Positions 12,925 to 25,150 of a DNA stretch of 64,000 nucleotides are shown piece by piece. The stretch is from Ceratotherium simum simum. Lineage: Eukaryota; Chordata; Mammalia; Perissodactyla; Rhinocerotidae. Under the pieces are notes generated by a model. The model saw only the letters and a program-made list of their open reading frames with translations. It was not told where the DNA came from and searched no databases. A program made the translations under genes and the position numbers. The stretch is from NCBI RefSeq assembly GCF_000283155.1, contig NW_004454171.1:5654988-5718987 (forward strand), in the 5' to 3' direction. How positions within the stretch are numbered: position 1 is the stretch's first letter; each line of letters begins with the position of its first letter.

Positions 12925-13510
12925 CACCACACCAGGTCCGGCCTCCATCACCACCTACCTAGATTACAACAGCAGCCTCATGACTCACCTGCCCCATTCT
13001 AGCTCTAATCCCTTCAATCCATTTTCCACACTTCAGCTAGAGTGTTCTTTATCAACAAAAATATCAATCCTTTTCTCTTTTCAAATACTTCAACAGCTTC
13101 TTATAAAAATCCCAATTCCTGAGCATGGCACACAAGCGAGTTCAGTATTTTACCTGCTGTCCTAGCCAGTCCCGCTTCTTGCTCTGGTCCCAGGACCACG
13201 CCCGTCCCACAACCCTCAGCCCTTTGGAATTATTTGCAATTCTCAGACAGTGCCCCCTCAATGCCTTTGTGCTGATTTCTTCTGCTTCCTCCTTCCCATC
13301 CCCCCGCCCCTGCACCTGGTTAACTCAACCATCCTTTGGCTTAGGTTGAGTCCATTTCCTGGGGAAGCCCTTGAGCCCCTACAACCCCATCTGAGCTCAG
13401 TGCCCCTCTTATGGGCTGGCCCCTGTTGTGGCCTTCGTCACATAATATTTTAACTGCCTGTTTACTTACATCTCTATCCCACTAGAATGTAAGCTCCCCG
13501 AGGAAGTATT
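12925..13510 (+). mobile_element. L2 LINE 3' part
   Basis: Runs from an ACTTCAACAGC-like stretch through CAGTGCCCCCTCAATGCC to TATCCCACTAGAATGTAAGC. Ends short of the usual AATAAATATTTG tail. Confidence 0.65.
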
Positions 13511-15680
13511 AATTATCTGAAACTTGGGAGTGAGGCACAGAGACGACTTCTTGCCTAATACCAGTCAGGACACCATCCAAACAGCCTGCCTGTCTGGCTC
13601 TCTAGGGAATGCCATCTTGTCTACAAGCGTGCTATCGATTAGGGCTCAGACGCTAAAGTTACATGTTAACTAGTAGGAAATGGATAAATTGCAAATGATT
13701 TTTGTCCAGTAGAGGTGCAAATGATTTCTGACTGGTGGAAAAGAGTAAACGCCAATGTTAATGGTTTTATTACCTTGTGGGACATGAACCAGTTTTGAGC
13801 ATAATTGTGAAATCTCATTCTCTTACTCCCTTCCTACCGCCTTCCTCTCTCTATATACATAAACATATATGTGTCTGTGTATATGTGTATTTTTTCTCCT
13901 AGCCTCTTCGGAACTAACGTTACCGTCCTGTTGGTTCCATCACTAACCAGCTGTGATTTCCGTAAGTCTTTGGTGTGTGCTGTGGTGGCCATGGAAGTGC
14001 CTGCTCAGCATCTTTCAAAGACGGCCTGCTTTGAGGACTGCGGTCTGCTGGCAGCTTCTAGGGGTGGCGCCTTCCGGATCCACCGCAGCTTTCATGCCCT
14101 GGTCAGGTCCGGCCAGTGACCCAGCCCAGCGGGGTACTTCTGCCCATGGCCTGGAAGGGGCAACCTCCACTCCAGGCCTCCCCATGGGCTGGCCAAACCC
14201 TTCTCGGAGCTGTCCCTCAGTCTGAAGCTTTTTCTTCCATCCTCCTTCCTGCCTCCTCCCTTCCCAGGTGTCAGACCCCCGTCGTTATCCCAAGGCTCTC
14301 CCTGCCTCCTCCTGCACCTTCTGTTTTCCTATCCCCAGTGACTGTCCCTCCCAAGAAATGTCTTGCACGTCTGACCCCATCTTGGTGTCTGCTTCCTGGA
14401 GGCCCCTAATATGTCGCCTGTGTTCACCATATATCTGTAGGGGGGGTTTGTTTTCAGCTCTCTGAAAATTATGCTTTGCCAGAAAGTCGAAGACAGTCAT
14501 CTGTCCCACTTTAACATGCAGCTCTGGCATAGAGTTTATACCAATGGCAGATGCTCGGTAAATATTTGCAGAACGAGCGACCGAGAAAAGAACAATTTTG
14601 TTTTTAGAGGCTTGTGTGCAAGCACACCACCATGGTCTTGGTTGGAGTGGAGTTCTGATCTGAAGGGAAACTGGGCCATGTTGCTTTGAAGCAACTGGAA
14701 ATCCCTCTGAATCACCTTCAACTCTGGCTGTTTGGTGCCTTTCATTTGAAAGTGCCCGTGCCTGGCACATGACCTAATTTCTCCCCACGGAGTCCCTGCC
14801 AGGGCAGAAAGGGGCAGGCATGCAACAGACAGGACGTGAGGACACTGACCCGAGTGGAGGAGATACTGTGACCTGCCAGGACGGAGAGGAGCTCGGGGCA
14901 TGGAAGCGAGGCCTCCGGACACCAGGTCCTGGATGCAGCTGCTGGGCTGTGGGCCGAGTGAGGACCCCACCAGGCGTGAGGGTGTAGGTGAGCCCTAGTG
15001 GTCACAGCGAATGGGCTGGGTGGGAAGCAAGCCTGTTTCTTCCGGGCCCTGGGAGTCAGGGAGGAATTGGAGTGCTAATCGAAAATTCTCTCTTATAGTC
15101 CTGACAGGCACAAAATCTATGAAAACCTGTATTTAAAATTATGTTTCTGATCATGCCATTTTCTCTGGTTATTCAGCAAGCTGAATAGGTGATTATGAAT
15201 CATCCCCCAAGTGTGGCTGATTAAATATTTGATAAATAGAATTTAGCACTTTTCATCTGCAGAGAGCTTTCCTGACAGGAGCTAATTGATTCTAAGAAAG
15301 CTATCACCTTCATTCTATAGATGGCAAAACTGGCAAAGGGAAGAGATTTAAAGAAGACAAAAAAAAAAGAAAAAAAATGTGTGTATCAAGGAGGGGTCCT
15401 TATAGCGAGACATCGGTGGCCCAAAGAACCCCCCGATCTTTGGGCAGTTTCCTTTAATTGTGCGATTTCTCATTGCTTTTACCACTGCAGCGCTGGCCTC
15501 CGTGGATTTGCTTCTGGGGACTTTCCTGGAGCCCCGGCCGGGACAGAAGGAAAGGAGGCAGCAGGACCGAACTCCTCACCCAGGGTCACCGGAGTCAAGT
15601 TCTTTGTGCTGGAAACAAATTAGCGAGTGGCGATGGGGTCACTCCGAGTCAGCTAGGGTCTAGCGGGGTAGGTCTTGTGT
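13511..15680. other. Gene-free intergenic stretch
   Basis: Mostly unassigned sequence with short L2/MIR-like pieces near 14490-14570 and 15240-15320 and an A-rich run at 15358-15377. The 161- and 144-codon minus-strand reading frames at 14285-14970 show no domain and overlap each other. Confidence 0.5.
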
Positions 15681-15748
15681 GTCTTCGTGTCGTGTCGTGC
15701 CCCTCCTCGCCCCCGGTGCCTAAAATCTGACGCCCGCTGCAGAGATGA

Positions 15749-15827
15749 TGACTCAGGTAGGAGGCGGAAGAGGCTCGCAGGCCCGGCTCCTCGGCTTCTG
15801 CCGCTGAGCAACAGCGCCACCTGCTGG
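15749..15827 (-). promoter_or_regulatory. Candidate element: AP-1 site plus CTCF core
   Basis: TGACTCA at 15749-15755 is a consensus AP-1 site. GCGCCACCTGCTGG at 15814-15827 is, on the minus strand, a 14/14 match to the CTCF core CCASYAGRKGGCRS. The surroundings (15680-15850) are unusually CpG-rich for this part of the window and free of repeats. It lies about 10 kb beyond the 3' end of SVIL. Confidence 0.55.
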
Positions 15828-17239
15828 CCTCGTGGCTCTTCCCTTAGCCCTGCTGAGCCTGGGCCAAACCCGACATTTTTCCTCTGTGATTTCCGTATTT
15901 CCTGTATTTCCTTCCCTGGCCAGTCCCAGCTCTGAGTCCTGGCTTCTTCAGCCGGAGGAATGCAGCTGACAGGTTATTTCAAAATTAATGTAAATCTCTC
16001 AGAGGACCATTTGGATATAACAGCAAACATTGCACCCTAACCCTATCACCCCTGGATTAAAATCGGTGTTAAGAAATTTAAGGCTTGATTGACCAGCTAG
16101 TGGGAATGAGGTCTGACCCTATACCGGTGGAGGCTGAAGACTTTCTACCCTGGAGGGGCTGGGGGAAGCTCTCTGGCTGGGGGTGGATTGCAGGGGACTT
16201 GTCTAGAAGTAGTGTTTGCATAGCAAGCATTGTTTTCTTCCCTAGGCTGTGTGCTTGTTTGGGGATGGCTGGGGAAAGGCGGAGCTGATGGAGATGGTGG
16301 GCCTGCACAGCCACTCAGCTTGGCTCTGTGGAGACCCCACATGAGGCATCTGCTCATCCTGCCACTACTCCCACTCAGGCAGCTGTGCGGGTTTCATCTG
16401 AATATTTTACTCCCTCCAAGTGAAGAGAGATGGAGAAACCTCCATTTTTTCTCACGAACGGTGGAAACAAGTTCTGAATTACTCCTCAGGCCTGCGCATC
16501 CTTTCTCATACAGAGCAAGGTGACTCGGCTTCTCGTTCCCACGCTGCTGTGCAACAGGAGGTCAAACAAGACTCACTGACTGTGGGCACCCTAAGGAACC
16601 CTGTCTACACAGAAGTCCAGGCAGGGGACTGGGGCCATTAGGATTCCAAAGTGAAGTGAGGCAAAACCCTTCTGCAGCTGGAGTCAGGAGAGAGAGGCTG
16701 CTCTCTGGCTTCCACCCGCAGGAACCAGCAGAGTTCAGTCTACGGGGCGAGGGAGTTGGAGCCTTCCTTGCTCCATCCAGCTTCTGGAGAAGATGGATTC
16801 TCCCGACAGCTCTCTGAGGTCTGGAGCCCTGCATAGAGGGTCTCGCCTAGAAGCGGAGGGCCCGCCTGAATGGCCCGTGAGGACAGCTGGCCCATTTCCC
16901 TCCACCTTACACATGGTGGAGTTGTACTGGAGACGAAGTTGTCAGGGATGCAGCTTTAGACTTCTAAGACACGTCGGGCTGAGTCCTGCAGATGAGGGCA
17001 GTGTTGGCCATCGGCTGAGAAACACATGCCACGCCACCAGCTGAGTACCTATGCAGATGATTGTCCCACAGTTCCTGCTGGTGGAGTCCTGGTCCCTAGC
17101 CCGAGACCCCAGGAAGCCTGAATGTCCGAGGCTGCTGAAGCATCAGTGGGTTCCCCATCTTACTCCTCTAGTGCATCGAGTGCTCTGCTGACATGGGCCA
17201 AAGATTTTCAGGATTGCAGCCTTCCTACACTGTTGAGCA

Positions 17240-17440
17240 AGTGCTGTGTGGCAGCACAGTGCTTTGCACACATTCTGTTATTCCAGACAACCTCCTATGG
17301 GGTGGGCACTGATATTACCAACCCCATTTTATAGACGTGAATGAAGCTGACGCACAGAGAGGTCAAGGAACTTGCTCGAGCTCCACAGCCATACGTGCAG
17401 GGCAGGGCTTGGGAGTCTGAGACCCCGAGCCTGTGCTCCA
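17240..17440 (+). mobile_element. MIR SINE
   Basis: AGTGCTTTGCACACATTC, CCCATTTTATAGACGTG and CGCACAGAGAGGTCAAGG in MIR order. Confidence 0.8.
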
Positions 17441-17604
17441 TGCTCCCTCCCCGTGTTACTGTGTTTGCAGCACCCACAGCCCCCCAGTGATCTCAGCTGC
17501 CAACATAGATGGCGATGGGTAGTAGGATGGGTGGGCAAATTGGGACACTTTTCTACTTGAGTCAAACTTTGGGTCAGAAATTGTGAGAACTAGCATCCGC
17601 TTTC

Positions 17605-17790
17605 TTTTGGTCATGTGGAGGCAGCTGGATGAAGTGGAATCAGGCAAAATCACATTCCACCTCTGCCATTTACTACCAGTGGGAGGACGGGGGAAGGAAC
17701 TCGACTTCTGGGGCCCCATCTGTATCACGGGGGTAACAAGCCCCTCACAGGCTGCGTCTCAGGACAGGATGAATCGCGTGGAGAAAGCTG
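17605..17790 (-). mobile_element. MIR SINE
   Basis: Plus strand CCACCTCTGCCATTTACTA, CCCCATCTGTATCACGGGG and GATGAATCGCGTGGAGAAAG follow the reverse MIR order. Confidence 0.55.
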
Positions 17791-18839
17791 GTACAGGACC
17801 CAGCGCGTGATTCCTCTCCCTCCCTTTCCCAAGTCCCTCCTAATGGAGGAGACGATAATGGGCTTTTTTGGTCTCAGTTATTCAATAATAATCAGATACA
17901 GATGGAGCACAGACAGATCTGGGTGCAGTCTTGCGCTGCCTCTGCATAACTACGTCTGCCATCTCAGCCACGTCCCTGATGTTCTGGACGCCTCGGTCTT
18001 TTATCTACAACATGCCCAATCTATCTCACAGAGCTATTGAAATATACATATTTTAAAAAGGACCAAAATTTAAAAAGCACTTACATTTAACATTTAAAAT
18101 AGCAATATAAGCGCAAGATTCAGAAACTTTGTTTTCAATGCAAGAGAATCGTTTCTTGTCGTCTTGTGTGGCTTCTAAGATTAAAGCCACATTTGGCAGA
18201 GCAACCTTGTGGTCGCTGGATATCTGCAAAAACCGGGACTGTTGTATAGAAAACCCTAGGCCAGCCGTTCCCAGGAACTATGCTGTCTGCTAGAGATTTC
18301 AGAAATATCTTCACCAGGAGACTAGACTAGAAGGGGATTGAGACAGTCAACACCTCCAGTGATTTGACTGTAAAGAGACAAGATGGAAGTGTTGGCACAC
18401 AGTATAAGGTAAGCAGGTCGGATGAAACCAGACACAGACACACTGGGTCACCATGAGAAAGGGGAGCAGCCTGGAGACCAGGGAAGTCAGTCCCAGATTG
18501 ACCATCCTCATACCTGAATACGTCCTTTGCCCTGGGCCCATCAGCCTGTCCATTTCCAGCTTTGTTCTCCCTTTTCTGCACCTTCACTTCAGCCATGAAG
18601 CCCTACTTGCTGTTCCCTTCTCCTGCCCGTGCCGTAGCTAGGAGACTTGCGTGCCCTTCCTCTCCATCTCCCGCTCTCCAAATCTTCCCCTTTGGAGCTG
18701 TGGCCTGATGGGCTGATGCCCAGCTGCAATGAGAAATCCCACTCGTCCTTCCAGGCCTTCCCAGATGAGGCTTCCTCCATGGAGCTGCCCTGACTCCTCC
18801 TCTCAGTCCTGCCTCCAACCAGAAGTCCCCTTTGCACAC

Positions 18840-19228
18840 TGTGTAAATTTCCTAGAGCTGCTGTGACAAAGTACACAGACTGGGAGGCTTAAAAAGCAGA
18901 AATGTATTATCTCACAGTCCTGGAGGCAAGAAATCTGGTGTTGGCAGGGTTGGTTTCTTCTGAGGCCTCTCTCCTCAGCTTGTAGATGGCTGTCTTCTCT
19001 GTGTGTCTTCACATGGTCTTCCCTCTATGCATGCCTGTCTCTGTGTCCGAATTTCCTTCATATAAGGACATTAGTCATATTGGATTAGGGCCCACCCTAA
19101 CGATCTCATTTAACTTCATTACCTACAGACTCTCCAAATAAGGTCACATTCTGCAGTATTGGGAGTTAGGACTCCAACATATCTTTTTTTTGTGGTGGGG
19201 AAGGGTGCACAATTCAACCCATAACAGA
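18840..19228 (-). mobile_element. MaLR LTR (MLT1/MST type)
   Basis: On the minus strand it opens TGTTATGGGTTGAATTGTG, contains AAGGTCACATTCTGCAG-type and GGATTAGGGCCCACCC (plus) blocks, and closes in CTAGAGCTGCTGTGAC (plus). Solo LTR of the ERVL-MaLR group. Confidence 0.85.
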
Positions 19229-19234
19229 CTCCCA

Positions 19235-19400
19235 TTGCATCTTTATTTATGCTTTTTGGTGCATTATCATCATTCTCTCCTCTCCTGGAATACAAGCTCC
19301 TTGTGGGATCAGAGCCCAGATATAACTCATATTTGTATTCTCTGCTCAGCCTTACACTTTGCACACACTCAATAAATATTGAATGAATGAGTAGTAAATA
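19235..19400 (+). mobile_element. L2 3' end
   Basis: CTGGAATACAAGCTCCTTG, then CACACACTCAATAAATATTG and GAATGAATGAG. Directly abuts the MaLR LTR. Confidence 0.75.
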
Positions 19401-20641
19401 CACGCGGTTATGGATGAATATGGACCAGTGCCAATATTGACAGGTCTGGAGGCTACAACACTTATACTATGAACACACTTCAGCAGATGATGTGGCTGCC
19501 ACTGTGGTCAGATCTGACCTGTGGAAAGACCCTACCCAACAACAAGAAAAAGATATTTCCCATCTGGACCTGAAATATCATTGGTAAATGATGCTCCATG
19601 CTAGCTCTTTGTGATTCTGATTTAAAAAATAGAAGGGCCTCCTTCAGGAAGCACAAGTGTTTGGTGGGGAAGGAACCACTGGAGATGTGGATGGAGGAAG
19701 CAAGGGAAGACAGGAGGAGGAGAGGTAGGGTACCTATTTGATAATCGCCTCCTGGGATGGCTCTGACACTAACAACGTCTTACAGTTCCTAAGTGCATTG
19801 TTTAGTTGCTTGCTTTTTTCATACGTAGAAACCACTGATCAGAATGTACCAGTTCTGCTTGTCTCTCTTCCCTGTCCCATTTCATGGTTCTTTGCTTCTA
19901 CATCAGCATAAGGCTCCTGTTCAGTGGTTGTTCAATATTTCTTTACCTTTATGGAGATACATCCTGTTACAACCATTTCAGGACAGATGCTAAAATGGTG
20001 TTAGATGGTAAAGTTGGACTTAATAATTCAGTGAGATTTAATAACAGGCAATTTATGTCAATTTCCAGATAATACGAGTCAGTTCCAATATATATCCCTG
20101 AAGAGACTTCCAGAGCTCCACGGCATTAGGTGTCAAGAACATTTCCCACAACTCTGTTGAGACTGTGAAGGAATGTTAAGGCTAAGGTATTTGGGACACT
20201 GCCTTCCATTACTTTAGCTAGTATTCATTTCTGCTCCTAACAGCTTTCTTTTCAATCTCAGCAGCATGATATAAAAGCTCAGTAGATGACCAGTTCATCA
20301 TGAGAGATGAGGGACGCTGGTCTGTTAATCTTTCTTCCCTATTAATCCTCAAGGGTCAACATTATGCGCTGTGCATTCAAATGGTGAAACCTGTGGGGTG
20401 TTTCCAACAAGCTCAACACTCGCAGCAAATCAGGGTACTGATTGTGGGAACAGAAAGTCTGATGTTTCCCCTTGCAGACCATCTTTTTGAACTAACTCTT
20501 GGCATACATCTATTGTAGGTTGTCTGAAGCAGCCCTAACATCCTTTCTCTGACACAGAAAGAGCAAGTGCATGCCAAGGCAATGCACTGACTTTTTAAAA
20601 GTAAAGTAGGAGTTTTTCTTTGGATCAAATGCCATACCAAT

Positions 20642-20852
20642 ACACAGCCATGCGCCGCTTACTGACAGTGACACGTTCTGAGAAATGTGTCATTAGACGA
20701 TTTCATTGTTGTGCGAACATCGTAGAGTGTACTTACACAGAGCTAGGTACTTACACCGCACACTAGGCTATATGGGACTGATCTTACGCGACCACTGTTG
20801 CATATGTGGTTTGTCATTGACTGAAACGTCGTTATGCAACGTATGACTGTAT
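20642..20852 (+). mobile_element. MER2/Tigger-type DNA transposon, internally deleted
   Basis: Inverted termini: CAGCCATGCGCCGCTTA at the left, GCAACGTATGACTG at the right, inside TA dinucleotides as expected for pogo/Tigger elements. The internal AGTGTACTTACACAGA and AGGCTATATGGGA blocks match the MER2 pattern as I remember it. It has no transposase. Confidence 0.85.
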
Positions 20853-20871
20853 TCAATTTTCCACTACAGCT

Positions 20872-21354
20872 GGTCCCCGACTTGTAACGGTTCGACTCAT
20901 GATTTTTCAATATTATGATGGTGCAAAAGTGATATGTGTTCAGTAGAAACTATACTTCGAATTTTGAATTGTGATCATTTCCCAGGCTAGCAATGTGCGG
21001 TCCGATTTTCCCCTGTGATGCTGGGCAGCGGCAGTGAGCGCAGCTCCTGGTCAGCCCCGTGATCACAAGGTGAACAACCGATACACTGACAACCATTCTG
21101 TACCCAGACAGCCCTTCTGTTCACTTTCAGTACAGTATTCAATCAGTTACATGAGATGTGCAACACTTTATTATAAAATAGGCTTTGTGTGAGATGATTT
21201 GGCCCAAGTGCAGGCTAATGTGAGTGTTCTGAGCATGTTTAAGGTAGGTGAAGCTAAGCTAGGATGCTCAGTAGGTTAGGGGTATCTTAGACTTATATTT
21301 TCAACCTACGATGGGTTTATCGGGATGTAACCTCTTCGTAAGTCGAGGAATATC
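20872..21354 (+). mobile_element. Second Tigger-like DNA transposon
   Basis: Inverted ends (CCCCGACTTGTAACGGTTCG at left; CGTAAGTCGAGGAAT at right, reverse complement). The middle contains GATGCTGGGCAGCGGCAG and TTCAGTACAGTATTCAAT, as in a known non-autonomous Tigger-class family whose exact name I cannot fix. It sits only about 20 bp after the MER2 copy. Confidence 0.7.
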
Positions 21355-21889
21355 TTTTGCCTTTGAATCATCACCTTGATCTTTGATTTGTCTTCCCCCT
21401 GACTTTTACTAGTCACTCACTGCACTGCTGTTCAGAAAGGCTTTGAACAGAGGCCTGTTTTGAGGCTTCTGGCCTTTACTCTAGATCTGAGATCAAGAAA
21501 GCCCTGTGAAAATAAATCCCCAAATCCTTTCTCTGACCCTAGCTTGAGGCTGCCTGCCCTCAGCGAGGAATGTGGAATGGCTGTGGGGAGGGATGGGTGG
21601 GGCTGGGTCCCCACAATTGCCGATTTAGGCCTTGACACTGGGCCTCATGTGACCTCAGAACCTCACACACACCCGGATAAACATCCAAGGACCAGGGTCT
21701 GAGCCCTATTGTTAACAGAAAAATTTAGATGCCAAAGAACAAATGCAACTTTTCTCTTCAAAAAAATATAAGCATACATCTCTGTTAGTAGGTGTAAAGA
21801 AAAATCTAGAAGACTATAAATCAAATTATTGAAGTACTTGTATTTGGAAAGTGGTGACAAAGACGCTCTCCTGACCACACTTTAGTCAG

Positions 21890-22332
21890 GCTCCTCTGAG
21901 CCCGACTGGGTCCTGTCCCTGGGCATGTCTCCAAGAGCCCACTAGTAGCAAGAGTTCTGTCAAGTGGGTTTGGCCAGATCCTGCACCCTCGTTACCTGAT
22001 CACCCTTGTTAGCTGATTGGGTTCCTCCTCCACCACCATCCCGAGGGTGATGTCCGACCCCCTGGCTTCCTTTAGCAAGAATCCTGTTAGGTCAGTTTAG
22101 CCAGAATCCCCCCTTACCCCTCACATTTCCACTTAGTAATGTTCCATCCACTGACCCCTCCTGCTCTGCTCCTGGGCTATAAATTCCCACTTTTTCTTGA
22201 GTATTTGGAGTTAAGCCCAATCTCTCTGCCCTACAGCAAAACCTCCTTGCAGTGGTTCCTATATCTACTGCAATAGTCCTGAATAAAGTCTGCCTTACTG
22301 TCTTAACACGTGTCATGAGTATTTCTTTAACA
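21890..22332 (+). mobile_element. ERV1-type solo LTR
   Basis: It has a TATA-like CTATAAATTCCC at 22178-22189, AATAAAG at 22282-22288 as polyadenylation signal, and an end near TTTCTTTAACA. The spacing of TATA, R region and polyA signal is that of a gammaretroviral LTR. The 5' limit is uncertain. Confidence 0.6.
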
Positions 22333-22412
22333 GTGGGAATATCTACGATTTTTAATTCCTAAATTATATATCCTTACAATGTTTGCATTTTTCACATAGA
22401 TCAGTGTTACTA

Positions 22413-22667
22413 TTTTTTTTTTTTTTTGTGAGGAAGATCAGCCCTGAGCTAACATCTGATGCCAATCCTCTTTTTTCCCTTTCATTTGCTGAGGAAGACT
22501 GGCCCTGGGCTAACATCCATGCCCATCTTCCTCTACTGTATATGGGAGGCCGCCACAGCACGGTTTGTCAAGCGGTGCATCGGTGCGCTCCCGGGATCTG
22601 AACCTGCGAACTCCGGGCCTCTGAAGCGGAGCACGCGCATTAACCACTGGCGCCACCGGGCTGGCCC
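22413..22667 (-). mobile_element. ERE SINE
   Basis: A minus-strand copy with the same head, paired GATGTTAGC motifs and a long A tail (T-run at 22413-22427). The flanking duplications are imperfect: AGTGTTACTA on the left and AGTGTAACTA on the right. The internal region carries a TTTCCCTTTC expansion relative to the other copies. Confidence 0.92.
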
Positions 22668-22682
22668 CAGTGTAACTAACTT

Positions 22683-23200
22683 TTTAAACAGCTTTCTTAA
22701 GGTATAATATATATGCCATAAAATACACCTATGTAAGTGTACAATTCAATTAGTTTTAGTATTTTTATAGAGTGTGCATCACCACAACCCAGTTTTAGAA
22801 CATTTCCATCACCCAAAAAAAATTCCCTTGTGCTCATTTGCAGTCAACCTTCACTCCCATCTCCATCTCCAGCCACCATTGATCTGCTTTCTGTCTAAAT
22901 GGATTTGCCTTTTCTGGAAATTTCATATAAATGGCATCAAACAATATATGGCCTTTTACATCTGGCTTCTTCCACTTAATACCATGTTTGAGGTTCATCT
23001 GTGTTGCCGCGTGTATCAGTGGTTTGTTTTCTGTATTGTTGGATAGTATTCTGCTGCATGGATGGACCACATTTTGTTTATCCATTTCTCAGTCGATGGG
23101 CAAGTGGGTTGTTTACAGGTTTGGGCTATTATGAATAATGTTGGTATGAATATTCGTGTGCAAGTCTCTGTGTAGACAGAAGTGTTACTTTTATAATCAG
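22683..23200 (+). mobile_element. L1 3' region fragment
   Basis: TGTACAATTCAATTAGTTTT, CATCACCACAACCCAGTTTT, TTTGCCTTTTCTGGAAATTT, ACCACATTTTGTTTATCC and GGGCTATTATGAATAATG are hallmark strings of old L1 3' parts. Orientation relative to the L1 message was not checked. Confidence 0.75.
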
Positions 23201-24340
23201 AAAGAAAGAAAAACAACAAAAGCAAAGGACTACTATGGATTCGCAAACTGTTTCTGGAATGCATCTCCTTTTACCCAAATGGGAGCTCTACGAGTGGGGC
23301 TGAAGTTTTGAAAAAAGCAGAAGGAAGTGAGCCCCTGACAGCCTTCCCTTGACCCTGACATGGGCACAGCCCAAGAGGAACAAAGAAGGACGAGGGTTCC
23401 ACTCCTCTGGAAACTGCTTATACTAGTCCGGTTCCTCCAACGCCTCTGAAGACACAGGACATCTATCTCATTATCCCACTGCAGCTCTGATGTCAATCTC
23501 AGCCCAAACATCAGGACCCTCTTTAAAAGTCCTTTGGTTCAAAAGCAGCAAATTAAGGCCACACCAATTACCTGACTCTGCCGTGTTTCATAAAAGTTCA
23601 CCAGGGCCGTTTGCATCTGGAGTGGCTCTGGAGAGGGCCTGAAGCTTTGGGGCAACTTATTGGCTGAGTTGTTAAGATTTAGCAATTCAAGTTTTTAGCT
23701 GGGTCCTTTCCCAGTATGCAAAGGTCACAAGTTGTAGCCATGAAAGGAAAAAGATCAGAAAATCCACGTAAGAGAAGATCTAATTCTGTAAGTAGGAAAG
23801 AGATGCGAGAAACATCACAGAGGAAAAGAGGCAAAAAGGAAAATGGCATACAAGACGGGGTGCCCGGTTTGCAGAGAAGAGGCGAGAAGCAGACTGACAG
23901 CAGCCTCTGGGGGACAACGTTTAATGCAAGTAGATACAGATAATTTTAAAGCACTTTGGGACAATGTGGTGGCAATGAATATTGCTGATGACACTCATCT
24001 TACCTATTGTCCACAGCAAGCTCTCCACTGGAAGTTCTTATCCCAACCGAAGTTACCTTCTGTGTATATAAGGATCCAGGTGACTCCTTTGAACTGTCAC
24101 CGATGTAGGCAGCCCTGCCTCTTTCTGACACTCCACTGGTCGCCCTACTGGCTCTATGAATCCTTCTCTGCTCCTCTTTGCTTACTACCTACAGGACCTA
24201 TACTTTGAACTCTCTCTACTTTTCCTTCTACACTTAGATCTTTGGATGATTCTTCTCATGTTGGTTTAATCTATAATTTCTGAGTATGTGACTACATTCT
24301 TTAACTTCAATTCTCATGCTTTCCTATGTCAGCTACCATA
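23200..24340. other. Gene-free stretch downstream of SVIL
   Basis: No recognised gene or repeat. A K/R-rich 75-codon frame at 23716-23943 reflects an A/G-rich stretch and has no other support. Confidence 0.5.
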
Positions 24341-24540
24341 ACAATATTAACACCAGCAGGTATTAGCACTTGACAGTATTCAAGAAACTTCCACTGGATC
24401 CTCACCAAGAATCAATCCTGTGATGTGGGCAGCAGAGCTAGTCTTCACTCCTATTTCAAAAAAGAAGAAATTGAGGTGGGAAAGTGCAGTGACTGCCCAA
24501 TGTCACACAATCATAAAGAGGTGAGTTACAGGCCCCTGAC
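24340..24540 (+). mobile_element. MIR SINE, diverged
   Basis: ACTGGATCCTCACCAAGAA, AAAGAAGAAATTGAGGTGG and AATGTCACACAATCATAAAG. Confidence 0.5.
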
Positions 24541-25057
24541 CCTGGTGCTGTCCCAGGGTGGGGACACACAAGTGACAAAGTTTAAGGCAAATGTGCTATC
24601 ATGCTATAACTTAGACCAAAAGGGGAGGGGCTAACAACTCATAGTATGTCTATAGAATTTGTTCAAAACCACAGATTTGGGATTTTAAGAACATATGAGC
24701 TTTTGAGGAGTTTTCTAACTCATTTTCAAGTTTTCTAAACACCTTATATATTCAATCTTTTTAAAAAGGCACTGAGATCCTGAATTTGAGATGTACATAC
24801 AGTTGTAGGGGAAAGAGTTTCTGTTGAATGATGATTTGCAAAAATGTCTTCACCATAGTACTCAGAACTAATTTTATGGGTCGAATATGTGTCTATTTAG
24901 TCTTATGACCTTGTACAAAATCTTGCCCTAAATTAAAAGTTACAGCAGTTAATAGTTAATGGTGAAATATTAATACTAAGTTAACATTTACAAGAAAATA
25001 TTTTTCAGAAAGGAACATGCTTGGAATTCAATGTGAACCAATCAATTACTTGCTGTG

Positions 25058-25077
25058 TTTATTCTGAAGCTTTTATT
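25058..25077 (-). terminator. Candidate SVIL polyadenylation signals (two AATAAA)
   Basis: On the minus strand AATAAA occurs at 25072-25077 and again at 25058-25063, separated by 8 nt. About 20-30 nt further downstream is a T/G-containing stretch (GATTGGTTCACATTG) that could serve as the downstream element. Cleavage would fall near 25040. Confidence 0.5.
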
Positions 25078-25144
25078 TTGGACTCCTACATCGCAAAATG
25101 ACATGTTTAATGTTTACAACAGGAATTAGAAATTGAGATGTTTT

Positions 25145-25150
25145 TTTATT
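25145..25150 (-). terminator. Alternative upstream AATAAA
   Basis: AATAAA on the minus strand followed by an A-run, then CATCTCAATTTC and a TGTTGT element about 30 nt downstream. It would shorten the SVIL 3' UTR by about 80 nt. Confidence 0.35.

Noticed and set aside
14285..14970. Overlapping 161- and 144-codon minus-strand frames
   Set aside because: Two different frames of similar length over the same DNA, low-complexity, and no recognisable domain.
1..25000. A neighbouring protein-coding gene downstream of SVIL, for example a lysozyme-like gene
   Set aside because: I looked for lysozyme-type or other conserved exons on both strands and saw none. In human the next gene is some distance away.
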